DNA of 25,738 nt, taken from NCBI GenBank assembly GCA_045639845.1, contig JAZUDW010000097.1, positions 1 to 25,738 of the forward strand. Reading direction: 5' to 3'. A program made the position numbers and the translations under genes. The DNA comes from Colimorpha sp045639845. GTDB taxonomy: Bacteria; Bacteroidota; Bacteroidia; Bacteroidales; P3. The notes under the pieces were generated by a model that worked only from the letters and a program-made list of their open reading frames with translations, was not told the origin of the DNA and ran no database searches. Each line of letters starts with the position of its first letter. The stretch's first letter is position 1. Below, piece after piece: positions 14,159 to 22,422 of this stretch.

Positions 14159-16444
14159 CTAATTGTTCTTTACTAATCGAACAGCAAGGCCCCAGAAATG
14201 GGGAACAGGCGACGAACAGTTGAGCGGATTAAAGCTGACAGCGCTATTGTTGGCAGATGCCGTCCAGTAGTAGCAATAGGTGGCGTCGTTATTACCATTC
14301 ACAGTAGTACCCACTCGGTAGCCTCCGGCAGGCAAGAACACTGCACCTGCCGTCTGCATAGACGTCCACTGAGAAGCAGTGTAGGTATTGGTGCCCGTAG
14401 AGGAGAAGGTGCATCCCGAAGGCAACGTCCAAGTATCGGGCAAGATAACCATGCCATACACACCAGCCACTTGGGCATTGCCTCGCTTACTGGTAGCATT
14501 GGTGCGGAGATTAATCAAATAGTTCCATTCGGAAGATGAAAGGGTACGCCACACACCGGCCGTACCACCTCCATTAGAGATGGCATTGTTGCCCCACTCT
14601 GAGAAGGAACCATAATTGCTCTCTACTGTTGACGATTGGGTAGGATTGCTACCAGTGCCCCAACCAAAGAGGTCTATCCAATTAGAATAAGACGACGAGA
14701 TATTGCCATTGGTAGTACCTTGGATGGTGTATTGATTGGTAGCAAAACGCCATGTGTTGGTAGAGGCCTGATACTGAAGATTACCTTGAGAAAACTTCAC
14801 ATGCTGTGTGGCACTCACAGAGAAAAGGCCTGGCAAAGTGCCTGCATTAGAACCAGGCACAGTGGTAGTGGTGAAGCTGACAGCAGATCCATAATAAGTG
14901 GAGGTGCTGGTAGTGGCATAGGCTCGCACGTAATAGGTAGTGGACGACGAGAGGCCTGTAATGGCACTACTAAAGGTACCCGAACCCGAACCATCGGTGG
15001 TGTGAGAGCCCGACACTGTGGGGGTGGCTGTGGTTCCCCAGCATACACCACGAGCTGTTACAACGCCTCCGGCACCTATGGTAATAGTACCGCCGCAGGT
15101 AGCAGAATTACTGGTAATGGACGATACTGCAGCAGTGGTAACGGTAGGAATGCTGGCATCGGCTGTGGTAGTAAAGGTATAGGGGGAACTGTATTCGATC
15201 TTATTTTCGCGTTGTGTCTTGGCATAAGCACACACATAATAGGTGGTGGAGGGCTGCAGATTGGAAATAGTAGCAGTCTTGGTACCAGTGCCCGAACCAT
15301 TGGAGATATGGGTGTTCGAAATGGTAGGACTCGACACAGTGCTGCTCCAACAAAGACCATGCTCTGCAATAGTAGTATGCGCACCCGAACCCACGGTATA
15401 GGAAATTTGAATACTATTGTGTGTAGTAGTACCAGTTACTGCGTGAACGTTGGAAAGGCTGGGCCGCTGTTCGCTGGTGGTGAAACTTTTAACATCGCCA
15501 TATGCGGTGCCCTTGCTATTGGTGGCATAGGCCCGCACATAATAGGTAGTGTTGTCATCAAGACCATTAACCTCAACGGTGATATTGTTGCCCGTGCCAG
15601 TACCTTGACGTTTGGTATTGACTGCAGAGGGGTTGGTACTATAGCAAACGCCCCTTTCGGTAATAGCACTACCGCCATCGGACACTATATGGCCTGTGGC
15701 ACGACCGCTACTCTGAGTAATATTTGTAACTGTGTCGGTGGCCACCTTGGGGACACCCGGGTCGGTGGTGAACTGAACCGCTGCACTATAGGCATACTGG
15801 CCGTTGGTAACGGCATATCCACGTACATAATAGGTGGTTACAGGAAGTAGTCCGTTGGCGAAGCATTCGTATTGGCCTGTACCATTGGCTGCATGGGCCA
15901 CATGATTGTCGCCATAGTCAGGGTTGATCTTGGTGCTGCTCCAGCATATACCTCGCTGCGTAACAGGGTGACCTCCATCGTCGGAGATATTGACACGTAT
16001 CTGGGCAACGGTATCGGACTTGCTGACCACATTGATGGACGAGAAAGTAGGGCTTGTGGTGGCCTTGGTATCACAGTGATAGAGGTCTTTTACCCGCAGT
16101 ATATCCACGCTGTTGAAGAGCTCGAACTGGAAATAATAGACATTGCCTGGCTTAAGATTGGTGATCTTATCGGTCATCAGCACATCACCGACCACCTTCA
16201 TCTCTATAGGACGGGCGTTTTCCAGTGTGGTATCGGACGACAGGTACAAACGCATGTGCATATTCTTGCCATTGACAAGCGCACACTTACAACTGATGGT
16301 GCCATCGGTATAGTTCATCTGCGACGTAACATTGGTGATCTCGACAGACTGCACAGGAATGAGTCCGTCTTTTTCGCACGATACTACAAAAAAAGCTATG
16401 CCAGCAAGCAGCACTGCTGTTATTGCAAAAAGAAATTTCTTCAT
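14159..16444 (-). CDS. lipoprotein with tandem FN3-like repeats and a C-terminal Fibrobacter-paralog-like domain
   Basis: This 761-residue protein has a lipobox VVSC (Cys23) followed by EKD. A degenerate unit (33-127) precedes four clear FN3-like repeats at about 132-227, 231-323, 328-426 and 432-526. Each has RGVCWS/T near its middle and ends with TTYYVRAYATNS...Y...FTT. Residues 535-761 are a separate domain (LFSVSATQHVKFSQGNLQYQ, WRFATNQYTIQG, WIDLFGWGTG, YYWTAS, AVRLVKNN) seen in many Bacteroides/Prevotella surface lipoproteins and resembling the Fibrobacter succinogenes major-paralog type. It is likely outer-membrane anchored, possibly exposed, with the repeats acting as a stalk. It is the last gene of the operon, 12 nt after the barrel gene. 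Its ligand is unknown. Confidence 0.85.
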   Translation of the reverse strand: MKKFLFAITAVLLAGIAFFVVSCEKDGLIPVQSVEITNVTSQMNYTDGTISCKCALVNGKNMHMRLYLSSDTTLENARPIEMKVVGDVLMTDKITNLKPGNVYYFQFELFNSVDILRVKDLYHCDTKATTSPTFSSINVVSKSDTVAQIRVNISDDGGHPVTQRGICWSSTKINPDYGDNHVAHAANGTGQYECFANGLLPVTTYYVRGYAVTNGQYAYSAAVQFTTDPGVPKVATDTVTNITQSSGRATGHIVSDGGSAITERGVCYSTNPSAVNTKRQGTGTGNNITVEVNGLDDNTTYYVRAYATNSKGTAYGDVKSFTTSEQRPSLSNVHAVTGTTTHNSIQISYTVGSGAHTTIAEHGLCWSSTVSSPTISNTHISNGSGTGTKTATISNLQPSTTYYVCAYAKTQRENKIEYSSPYTFTTTADASIPTVTTAAVSSITSNSATCGGTITIGAGGVVTARGVCWGTTATPTVSGSHTTDGSGSGTFSSAITGLSSSTTYYVRAYATTSTSTYYGSAVSFTTTTVPGSNAGTLPGLFSVSATQHVKFSQGNLQYQASTNTWRFATNQYTIQGTTNGNISSSYSNWIDLFGWGTGSNPTQSSTVESNYGSFSEWGNNAISNGGGTAGVWRTLSSSEWNYLINLRTNATSKRGNAQVAGVYGMVILPDTWTLPSGCTFSSTGTNTYTASQWTSMQTAGAVFLPAGGYRVGTTVNGNNDATYCYYWTASANNSAVSFNPLNCSSPVPHFWGLAVRLVKNN

Positions 16445-16456
16445 AAATTATTCTCC

Positions 16457-17788
16457 TTAAAATCTCCAACCAAGGCCTACCTTGATCTCGGTGTATTTAA
16501 ACAAATCAAGACAATCAAAACCTACCATAAACATGAGATGGTCGGTGAGAGCAAAGATACCGCCTGCCTCTAAGGCAAGACCAGAATGGCTCTTATTGCT
16601 TACAAGGAAGGTACGGTCGTCGTGGCCAATCCAATACAAAGACCGAATGCCGTAGCCCACACCTGCATAGGCATAGGCATGTCGGTTCAGGCGGTAGAGG
16701 GCTCCCGTACTGAGCGACAATCGCGTCTTGACAGACTCGCCAGTATAGAAAGGAGTAGCACCGCCCACGGTGCCATTGATAGTAGATTGGTCGTAACCAA
16801 AACGCAGGCTACCATTGCTCAAGAGACTCACATAGAAACCAACCTTCTTGACATAGGCATAGGTGAGCCCCATCGACTGCTGGGGGTTGGTGGCGAAGGC
16901 ATAGTTTACCAACACCATGGAACGTACTTTGAGTTGCTCTTCATTACTGGGCACAAGAATCTCATATACACGTTTCTGCTTCACACTCAAATCGGACACA
17001 CTTACAGCCAACTGATTGGAACCTTCGGCACCGACTACTACGGTAGAGATGGCATCTAACATCTCGCCCAAAGAGTCGGAGACTTTCTGCAAACGATCCA
17101 AATCGTCCCACTCCTGATCCGACACAGTCTGTTTTTGCTCGCCTTTCTTTTTGATCTTCTTATCGAAATCATAATATGCTTGGGCTGCAGCAGACACCTG
17201 GTCTTGCATTTTCTTGTAGGCTACCATATCGACCACAAGGCGTGTGATATAGAAGTCCGCATCCGATTTCCACGAGCTATCGGTGCAAGGAAGGCCTTCG
17301 TGATATTCCACTTTCAGATCGGGCACCAAGGTGCGGATCTCAACACAAGCCTTGCCGTTTTCCAAAAAGGCATCGGTGGATCGAGTAATATTGTTGAGCA
17401 CAAGGGTACGTTGCTCTGTGATGTAGAAATAATAACGAGTATTGGGCTGCATAGAGTTCTTTTTCACTGTGGCTGACTGCATGTAGCGAGCCTTGCTGAC
17501 GGTGAAATTTCTATCGCGTGTGGCTCCGGCCTGCGAGAGATCCACAACGACAACATACTCGTAACGGTTGCGGTCTATTTTCTTGGCCTTAGAAGGAACA
17601 ATATCAACACGATCGCCCGTCGAACCAATGATATAATCATCGTTGGGGGCAACAAAGACAGCCTCGGCCTTACCATCAAGATGGATACGTTGCTGCTCTG
17701 CGGGACGTTCTTCTACCAAGATGGTACCCTGAGCAAAAGCACCCACGGAGGCGAACAACAACATTATTATGAATAAAATATGCTTCAT
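16457..17788 (-). CDS. exported protein with central coiled coil and C-terminal outer-membrane barrel
   Basis: The 443-residue product starts with a signal peptide (1-19, ...SVGAFA, cleavage near QGT). Residues 20-200 are strand-rich (VFVAPNDDYIIGSTGDRVDI, RYEYVVVVDLSQAG, RYYFYITEQRTLVLNNI). A charged helical stretch at about 195-260 (MVAYKKMQDQVSAAAQAYYDFDKKIKKKG...) may form a coiled coil in the periplasm. Residues 290-443 look like a barrel (SMGLTYAYVKKVGFYVSLLSNGSLRFGYD, LSLSTGALYRLNRHAYAYAGVGYG, HLMFMVGFDCLDLF) and end GLGWRF, an aromatic BAM signal. In the operon it would provide the outer-membrane part of the proposed assembly. A hairpin precedes the gene at 17807-17842, so its level may be set separately from the genes upstream. 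Confidence 0.72.
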   Translation of the reverse strand: MKHILFIIMLLFASVGAFAQGTILVEERPAEQQRIHLDGKAEAVFVAPNDDYIIGSTGDRVDIVPSKAKKIDRNRYEYVVVVDLSQAGATRDRNFTVSKARYMQSATVKKNSMQPNTRYYFYITEQRTLVLNNITRSTDAFLENGKACVEIRTLVPDLKVEYHEGLPCTDSSWKSDADFYITRLVVDMVAYKKMQDQVSAAAQAYYDFDKKIKKKGEQKQTVSDQEWDDLDRLQKVSDSLGEMLDAISTVVVGAEGSNQLAVSVSDLSVKQKRVYEILVPSNEEQLKVRSMVLVNYAFATNPQQSMGLTYAYVKKVGFYVSLLSNGSLRFGYDQSTINGTVGGATPFYTGESVKTRLSLSTGALYRLNRHAYAYAGVGYGIRSLYWIGHDDRTFLVSNKSHSGLALEAGGIFALTDHLMFMVGFDCLDLFKYTEIKVGLGWRF

Positions 17789-17806
17789 AAATCAAATAAT
17801 AATTAC

Positions 17807-17842
17807 AACCAATGGCCCACCTTCTCAGTGGAGCCATTGGTT
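17807..17842 (-). terminator. strong hairpin within the operon (attenuator, processing or terminator)
   Basis: AACCAATGGC (17807-17816) pairs perfectly with GCCATTGGTT (17833-17842). Inside, CCAC/GTGG add four pairs with a single bulged A. On the minus strand it is followed by U-rich but interrupted sequence (GTAATTATTATTTGATTT). It fills most of the 96-nt gap, the largest in the operon. Confidence 0.6.
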
Positions 17843-17884
17843 AATATGAATTAATACACCCTATCGAGTGATCAATTCCAAAGT

Positions 17885-18844
17885 CTATTCAAAATCGCTA
17901 ATAGAGAAAGGCTCTTCGCCCAAATTGTCGGGCTGCCAAGTTCTCACATGGATTACGGGAGCACGCTCGTCGGTGAAATCCCAAAGCAGGAATACGATAC
18001 CTTTGTCGCTATAGTTGCTGGAATACCACTCTTGAGTGAGGCGTACGCCATACATGTTGGGGTTCTTGATGGAGCGGGTAACAGACTCGGGACCGATCTC
18101 TTTGAACTTAACCTCGATCCACTTGTTGCGCTGGAAAGCTCGAGAAAGATTGGCTAAGTACTGCTCTTTGTTCTGTTTCTTATAGCGGACGCTGGAAACA
18201 GGACGATCGTTGACGCGGGTAGTAACAACGGTACCAGTGATGATGAGTGCATCTTCGCTAAAGATCTGATTCATGAAAGCGATATCCTTCATGCAATAGG
18301 CGGTTCTGAAACGCTCGCAGTATGCCAGAATGATATTGCGACGCTCAATGTCGGTAACCACATCGCCACCCTGCTCTGCACTCTCACCTACAGTGGCTTC
18401 GAGACCGAAACGGAAATCGGTAATCTGACCTTTGGCATCGAATTCTACCACTACATCCTGATAGGAGCCATTGCTGAATATTTCTTCATCGGGAGTAACA
18501 ATCACAGGGATCTGGCGCACCATATAGCTATTGGCGAAGTTCCACAGACGGGCATCGATATAGCTATCGTCGCAATAGAAATGGGCATTTTTCCAAATCA
18601 TCTTGATGGTGTTGCGCGAGAAATCGTTCATATTGATGCCACCCAGGTTGATCATACGGTCGGCTTTATAAGCCGTATTGATCTCGGTAAGCAAATAGGA
18701 AAGGTTTCTCTCCATGGTAGCCACCACATCGTACTTCTTGAAAGACTCGTCTGGTTTCAGACGCACTTGAACTCTTTGCGCACTGGCCATAAAAGAGGTA
18801 GAGAGGGCCACTGCAAAACACAAAACAGATAATAACTTCTTCAT
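17885..18844 (-). CDS. exported protein with NTF2-like domain
   Basis: The 319-residue product has a signal peptide (1-23, ...FMASAQ, cleavage before RVQ). Residues 25-130 are an N-terminal region with helices and the segment YLLTEINTAYKADRMINLGGINMN. From about residue 165 the pattern fits the NTF2-like/SnoaL fold: helix IILAYCERFRTAYCMKDIAFMNQIFSEDALIITGTV, then helix KEQYLANLSRAFQRNKWIEVKFKEI, then long strands (MYGVRLTQEWYSSNYSDKGIVFLLWDFTD, PVIHVRTWQPD). No catalytic set is obvious, so it may be a scaffold or a binding module. It lies 20 nt after the paralogous protein gene. The function inside the operon is unknown. Confidence 0.72.
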   Translation of the reverse strand: MKKLLSVLCFAVALSTSFMASAQRVQVRLKPDESFKKYDVVATMERNLSYLLTEINTAYKADRMINLGGINMNDFSRNTIKMIWKNAHFYCDDSYIDARLWNFANSYMVRQIPVIVTPDEEIFSNGSYQDVVVEFDAKGQITDFRFGLEATVGESAEQGGDVVTDIERRNIILAYCERFRTAYCMKDIAFMNQIFSEDALIITGTVVTTRVNDRPVSSVRYKKQNKEQYLANLSRAFQRNKWIEVKFKEIGPESVTRSIKNPNMYGVRLTQEWYSSNYSDKGIVFLLWDFTDERAPVIHVRTWQPDNLGEEPFSISDFE

Positions 18845-18864
18845 ATTGATATTATTTTTATTTT

Positions 18865-19635
18865 CTACTTGAACAATTCAACACCACAGTTCTTTATTTC
18901 AGAGATATAATCAAATTTACTATTGATCAAATTACGACGATTGGGAGCTGGGGAAAAGATGGCAACGATATCACCAGAACGGGTATAGAACACCATATAG
19001 TAATCGTTACGATTGGTAACTCGGCTGATATCACCATAGAAAGTGATGGTGCCTTCTGATTTAAGAGCCTTCAAATAATCGCGCAGATCATTGATTTGAC
19101 GAATAGAGAGAAAATATTCTAAATCCTCGACGGAAAACTGAGCTGGTTCTATGTACGCGCCACCAAATAGGACACGAAATAAAGCTAAAAACTCGTCGGA
19201 AAACTGAGCTGGTTCTATGGGATCATCTTCTAAAGCAAAATCTTTAAGACGACCATTGTTGTCAAACGCAAGCCCTACGGCCACCATCTCATTATCTTTT
19301 ACATCGTTGAAAAACAAGCTAACGCCACTGACGTAGATGCTAATGCCATCTCTATAAAAAAAATCCTCCACCGGAAACAAATCGTCATCGGATGTTAATA
19401 GGTCGAGAATCAAATCACATTTTCTATTTTTGATGATTCCTTGAATCTTAGAACGGACAGAAGAGGTCATATCCACAACCGAAAGATCGGGTTTCTGCCC
19501 CGAGGTGGTTTTCGATATCTCCTGGGAAAGAGATTCCAAGTTGGCAAGGATAACATCATCGGACACCTGTGCAGATACGAAATTCGAAAAGAACAGACCC
19601 GACAAAATCAGAAAGAAAGCAAAAATTTTTTTCAT
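18865..19635 (-). CDS. exported protein, paralog of its upstream neighbour (C-terminal module)
   Basis: The 256-residue product has a signal peptide (1-23, ...NFVSAQ, cleavage before VSDD). Its last ~90 residues match those of the gene just upstream position by position: INxLRDYxxAxKxEGxITxY, YYxVxxTRxGDxxAIxSPxxNRxNL, then a Cys near the end and a final ExFK. The N-terminal parts differ, so the shared module is the common element. Between 141 and 184 a 22-residue unit recurs (IEPAQFSDEF... then IEPAQFSVED...), backed by an exact 23-bp DNA repeat. It is expected in the periplasm or outer membrane. Spacing to the neighbours is 7 and 20 nt, so it is translated in one operon. I recognise no known family for the module. 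Confidence 0.72.
   Translation of the reverse strand: MKKIFAFFLILSGLFFSNFVSAQVSDDVILANLESLSQEISKTTSGQKPDLSVVDMTSSVRSKIQGIIKNRKCDLILDLLTSDDDLFPVEDFFYRDGISIYVSGVSLFFNDVKDNEMVAVGLAFDNNGRLKDFALEDDPIEPAQFSDEFLALFRVLFGGAYIEPAQFSVEDLEYFLSIRQINDLRDYLKALKSEGTITFYGDISRVTNRNDYYMVFYTRSGDIVAIFSPAPNRRNLINSKFDYISEIKNCGVELFK
19126..19219 (-). repeat. 23-bp direct repeat with 66-bp period inside the coding region
   Basis: CGGAAAACTGAGCTGGTTCT plus ATG occurs at 19131-19153 and again at 19197-19219. CTCG before each copy is also conserved with one mismatch next to it. The period is 22 codons, so the frame is kept. Confidence 0.95.
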
Positions 19636-19642
19636 ATATGTA

Positions 19643-20530
19643 TTATTTAAAGATTTCTATACTGCATTTCGTATAATTGGAAATACTATCGGATTGATTG
19701 GTTTTAAGATTATAACGATTTTCACCTGGGGATAAAATAGCAGCAACATCGCCATTACGGGTGAAAAGAACCACATAGTATTCGGTGGGATCGACACCGG
19801 GCTTTAAAGGCTCATAAGTGGTGATAGATCCTTCTTTCTTCATGGCTGCCATATAGTCACGAAGAGGATTGATTCTTGTAAGGGAAGCAATGTAGTCCAA
19901 AGTCTCTTCGGAGAGGGTGGATTCAACGGAGTAGTCATCTACCTGTACAATAGTATCCGCCGTAACGGAAGAATCAACAACAACCGTATTGTTATCAGCG
20001 TTGGGAGTAACAGGTTTGATTATTTCAGAATCACCAGCCTCTTGGATGGAATCATTTTCAATTATCGTTACTCTGTTCTTTACAGTTAAGTCTTCCGTGT
20101 TATACAAGTTTACAGGTTCATTATTGTCGGTAGGAAGAACTTCTACTGAATTGTTTTGGTGATTTCCTTGTTGATTATCGTGAGTGTTTGTTCCACCCAA
20201 AGCATCTTTGCTTACAAAGATGAAAGCACGGAATCGGTCACCTCGGGGAACAGCCACCATCGTCGCTTTCGATGAAATGATAGATTCGATAGCAGAAGCA
20301 TCCGATGGGAGGTTGGATTCGGAAAGGTAAGAAGAAATTTCACCTTCAAAATTGGCAGTGGCCGAAGAAAGTGCTATCTCTTGACTTTCTTCGGTGGATT
20401 CAGCATAGATATACTGATCGCGATTTTCTTTTACTTTATCGATTAACGACTTGTCATTGCTAATTTGAGCAGACAAAGAAAGACCAGATAATAACAGAAA
20501 AGCTAAAAAAAGAGACTTGATTTTATTCAT
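19643..20530 (-). CDS. exported protein with LPP20-like N-terminus and shared C-terminal module
   Basis: The 295-residue product has a signal peptide (1-22, LSLSAQ). Residues 27-115 (KVKENRDQYIYAESTEESQEIALSSATANFEGEISSYL) resemble the N-terminal domain of Bacteroides exported proteins that carry an 'xYIxGEGxGxTxxEAxxxALxxLxxxI' pattern, LPP20/FlgT-like in style. A Thr/Asn/Asp-rich linker runs from about 116 to 200. The last 90 residues are the module shared with the next gene. The linker suggests a flexible tether. Its start overlaps the end of the upstream gene by 8 nt, which indicates translational coupling. Only similarity of pattern supports the N-terminal assignment. Confidence 0.7.
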   Translation of the reverse strand: MNKIKSLFLAFLLLSGLSLSAQISNDKSLIDKVKENRDQYIYAESTEESQEIALSSATANFEGEISSYLSESNLPSDASAIESIISSKATMVAVPRGDRFRAFIFVSKDALGGTNTHDNQQGNHQNNSVEVLPTDNNEPVNLYNTEDLTVKNRVTIIENDSIQEAGDSEIIKPVTPNADNNTVVVDSSVTADTIVQVDDYSVESTLSEETLDYIASLTRINPLRDYMAAMKKEGSITTYEPLKPGVDPTEYYVVLFTRNGDVAAILSPGENRYNLKTNQSDSISNYTKCSIEIFK

Positions 20531-21668
20531 AGTTTCTCACTGTTTTTGAATGTTTACGAGGAACGTATTGCAGATTGAAATAATTATCCGAAATATTATG
20601 CAACGGAATATAAACATAGAGTACACTATTGATGGTACCACTACGAGATTCAATTACATCGATAGGGATATCTACAGATAAAATATGGGTAAATCCATTC
20701 TCGGGATTCGTCACAAAAAGAGTTCCCTTAACATATTTCTCGGTTCGGAACTTTACGCCGAAATAAACCGACGACCCTTGAGCTTTGCAATACGACACAA
20801 AAGTGGTTAGTGGCACATGGACCGTGTCGGTTTTATACCCGTATCGATCCACTGCTATTTGAAGATCGTATTTGCCGATGAATTGAGAATAGAGCATAAT
20901 GTTGGAAGCACTCCAAAGGGCTTTCTTTCTACTGCACACCAAACTCCACGCACCGTCCGCATTACGGCCATAAAACTGGTCGTCTCTAATAAAATTGGAC
21001 AGATAGGATGAGCCCTCCACTATATAATAATCATCATTGCAGGTATCTATATAGTCGGGCAACATTACCTGTTGAGTAGGGCCTGTGAAAGAATATCGCT
21101 GAATATCACGAATGAAAAAAGATTCCAATTCAAGGGAATTGGATCCACACATCAGCTGATAATCCATAGGAAACGATACCGAAAGAACCTCTTGGTAGTT
21201 CTGATACCACGACAAACGGTAACGCTTATAGGCCAAGTAAGATAACTGGAAGGCGAACGAGGTGTCGAGGAGGAAAAGAGTATTGAGATTGCCAGACTCC
21301 ACATCAAACTCATCAATCATGAAACGCATGTCCTTGGGGGCTCCATCCTCATTGGGAATATCATATTCGAGCAGATACCGTTCCAAGAAATCATAAACAG
21401 GCGACGGTTGAATATAACGCTGATCGTTGTCGAAGAAACGATAGCCTATGTGTTCTATTTCGTCCCATTTATTTACTCTGATAGTCAAAGGGTGTTTATT
21501 AAAAGAATAGTCGTTATAAACACCATGTGTTAATGAATCCCAAGGTACAGAAGTAAGCGTACGGGAAAGTCGTTCCAGACGGGAAGAAACAAAAGTAACA
21601 TTAGCATGCAATACACCAAAAGTAAAACATGCTAATATTAGCAGAAAATATTTTCTTAAAAAGGACAT
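20523..21668 (-). CDS. large exported protein of unknown function
   Basis: I start at the ATG at 21668 (MSFLRKYFLLILACFTFGVLHA), which gives a proper signal peptide. The longer frame from 21728 would overlap the previous gene and bury it. The start lies 5 nt past the upstream stop, and the end overlaps the next start by 8 nt. The mature part (about 360 residues) is rich in Tyr, Phe and Asp with several strand-like runs (VNKWDEIEHIGYRFFDND, SYLAYKRYRLSWYQNYQEVL, GYKTDTVHVPLTTFV, IPIDVIESRSGTINSVLYVYIP). No lipobox or barrel C-terminus is visible, so it is probably periplasmic. I recognise no family. Confidence 0.7.
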   Translation of the reverse strand: MSFLRKYFLLILACFTFGVLHANVTFVSSRLERLSRTLTSVPWDSLTHGVYNDYSFNKHPLTIRVNKWDEIEHIGYRFFDNDQRYIQPSPVYDFLERYLLEYDIPNEDGAPKDMRFMIDEFDVESGNLNTLFLLDTSFAFQLSYLAYKRYRLSWYQNYQEVLSVSFPMDYQLMCGSNSLELESFFIRDIQRYSFTGPTQQVMLPDYIDTCNDDYYIVEGSSYLSNFIRDDQFYGRNADGAWSLVCSRKKALWSASNIMLYSQFIGKYDLQIAVDRYGYKTDTVHVPLTTFVSYCKAQGSSVYFGVKFRTEKYVKGTLFVTNPENGFTHILSVDIPIDVIESRSGTINSVLYVYIPLHNISDNYFNLQYVPRKHSKTVRNYE

Positions 21669-21673
21669 CACGG

Positions 21674-22387
21674 TTACATTGAAGAACCATAGTTGACAGT
21701 GAGACGGTCGCCATTGTTGCGGAACCATGTACCCATATTGATCTTACCATCTCTCCATGTGCCAACAACGGTCTCACCCTGAAGAGCTATACAATTATTG
21801 GTACCAGGAATAAGCTGACGATTCTTAAAAGTCATCTCACCATTGCCGTGAGGTTTGCCATTCTTAACATCACCTCTAAAGTAAGCATATCCGAGATCAA
21901 CTCGAGTAACCGAAAGCGAGCCACTACCAGCAGACTTGGCTTGAGTAGAAGTGGTATTGACCACAGTCTTGGTACTGGTCTTTTCGTTGATAGTAGTAGT
22001 GTTATCTTGAACCACAGTATCCACAACCACCACAGTATCATCAGTAATAGTAGTAGCATCTGGAGCATGAATCTCAGGCATGCTGTCTTTAGATTTCTTC
22101 CCTACAGTATCAGCAGTATTATTAGGATCTTCTGGATGAGGTTGACGTAAAGCGAGAATACCCCCCACGGCAGCCCCAACAACCACCACTGCCGAAACAA
22201 TGATGATCCACAGGGGATGATGATGATGATGACACTCTCTAAGTTCTTTACCACATTTAGAGCACACAAATTCTTTTCGCATTGGAATCTGTTGAACCTC
22301 TTTATCTTTGCATTTCTGGCATTCGTCATTCAGGCAAATACCATATTTGAATCGTTCAGAATTTGATCCACGTGTTTTTCTGGCCAT
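21674..22387 (-). CDS. zinc-ribbon, transmembrane and MORN-repeat protein
   Basis: This 237-residue protein has three parts. Residues 15-50 are a zinc ribbon with YGICLNDECQKCKDKEV and CSKCGKEL (Cys18, 23, 26, 42, 45), a type found in many Bacteroidetes sensor-like proteins. A natural run of five His (53-57) leads into one transmembrane helix (59-80, LWIIIVSAVVVVGAAVGGILAL). A Thr/Val/Asp-rich linker runs from 85 to 155. Residues about 163-235 have MORN-like units (GYAYFRGDVKNGKPHGNGEMTF, VGTWRDGKINMGTW). Basic residues before the helix put the zinc ribbon in the cytosol and the MORN part in the periplasm. It sits 35 nt after the tubulin-like gene, so it is a candidate membrane anchor for it. 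Confidence 0.8.
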   Translation of the reverse strand: MARKTRGSNSERFKYGICLNDECQKCKDKEVQQIPMRKEFVCSKCGKELRECHHHHHPLWIIIVSAVVVVGAAVGGILALRQPHPEDPNNTADTVGKKSKDSMPEIHAPDATTITDDTVVVVDTVVQDNTTTINEKTSTKTVVNTTSTQAKSAGSGSLSVTRVDLGYAYFRGDVKNGKPHGNGEMTFKNRQLIPGTNNCIALQGETVVGTWRDGKINMGTWFRNNGDRLTVNYGSSM

Positions 22388-22422
22388 TTTATATCTCTTT
22401 ATTTACATTAATTATTCAATTA

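Noticed and set aside
14636..15850. 404-codon plus-strand frame inside the FN3 lipoprotein gene
   Set aside because: It is a Gly/Ser/Ile-rich shadow of the repeats on the other strand.
15200..15900. Possible CRISPR or mobile repeat from recurring ATAATAGGTGGT-like words
   Set aside because: These words recur about every 300 bp because each FN3-like unit encodes the same TTYYVRAY motif.
22215..22235. Five-histidine run as a cloning tag
   Set aside because: It lies inside a natural protein between a zinc ribbon and a membrane helix, with no vector sequence nearby.
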